Part shown: one piece after another, positions 5,358-5,363 of the stretch
How the letters are laid out: each line of letters begins with the position of its first letter
Position numbering within the stretch: position 1 is the first letter of the stretch
Source: JASFEQ01 sp050122535
Lineage (GTDB): Bacteria > Desulfobacterota > DSM-4660 > Desulfatiglandales > HGW-15
DNA length: 5,363 nucleotides
NCBI GenBank assembly: GCA_050122535.1
Contig: JASFIT010000335.1
Location: 1-5,363, forward strand
Direction: 5' to 3'
The notes under the pieces: generated by a model
The model's database searches: none
What the model was told of the DNA's origin: nothing
What the model saw: only the letters and a program-made list of their open reading frames with translations
Made by a program: the position numbers and the translations under genes

Positions 5358-5363
5358 ATGAAA
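5358..5363 (+). CDS. Possible start of the next gene, cut by the window end
   Basis: ATG AAA occupies the last six bases, 36 nt after the TPR gene stop, with a weak Shine-Dalgarno (gga at 5350-5352). ATG at 5352 is an alternative. In this operon type the secretin gene gspD would be expected here, and a signal peptide often begins MK. Two codons are too few to identify it; this is a positional guess. Confidence 0.3.

Overview
The window is an internal piece of a type II secretion system (T2SS, general secretory pathway) operon, with every gene on the + strand. The gene set is the C-terminal end of gspL, then gspM, a long-form gspN, gspC, an ExeA/GspA-type ATPase with a C-terminal peptidoglycan-binding domain, and a membrane-anchored TPR protein whose N-terminus looks like GspB. 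Long-form GspN, the order L-M-N-C-A-TPR, mixed base composition and intergenic repeats of the 'cattgcgag...gaagcaatctc' kind together suggest a member of Desulfobacterota (former Deltaproteobacteria). This taxonomic call is an inference; no marker gene is present.

Layout. Positions 1-207 encode the last 68 residues of GspL (periplasmic ferredoxin-like domain), and 236-751 encode GspM. Positions 752-1045 hold no gene. They carry a nested palindromic MITE-like element (768-965), a five-unit 8-nt tandem array (970-1009) and a possible new promoter (TATAAT at 1014-1019). gspN (1046-1939), gspC (1944-2813) and gspA (2818-4410) follow with only 4-nt gaps, so they are almost certainly co-transcribed and probably translationally coupled. 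Positions 4411-4571 are a second non-coding gap, with heptanucleotide repeats around a GC-rich hairpin. The TPR protein lies at 4572-5321. A possible start codon of the next gene (gspD secretin would be expected) is at 5358.

How the genes work together. GspL and GspM form the inner-membrane platform with GspE/F, which lie outside the window. GspC connects that platform to the secretin GspD through its HR and PDZ domains. GspN is an inner-membrane-anchored periplasmic accessory protein. The GspA-type ATPase spans the inner membrane and binds peptidoglycan; in Aeromonas, ExeA works with ExeB to get the secretin through the cell wall. Here the ExeB/GspB slot is taken by a protein with a GspB-like N-terminus and TM helix but a periplasmic TPR domain, similar in layout to MshM-MshN of the MSHA pilus system. 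That hybrid, and the repeat-filled gaps on either side of the N-C-A block, are the most interesting parts of an otherwise recognisable T2SS operon. I found no evidence for a wholly new system.
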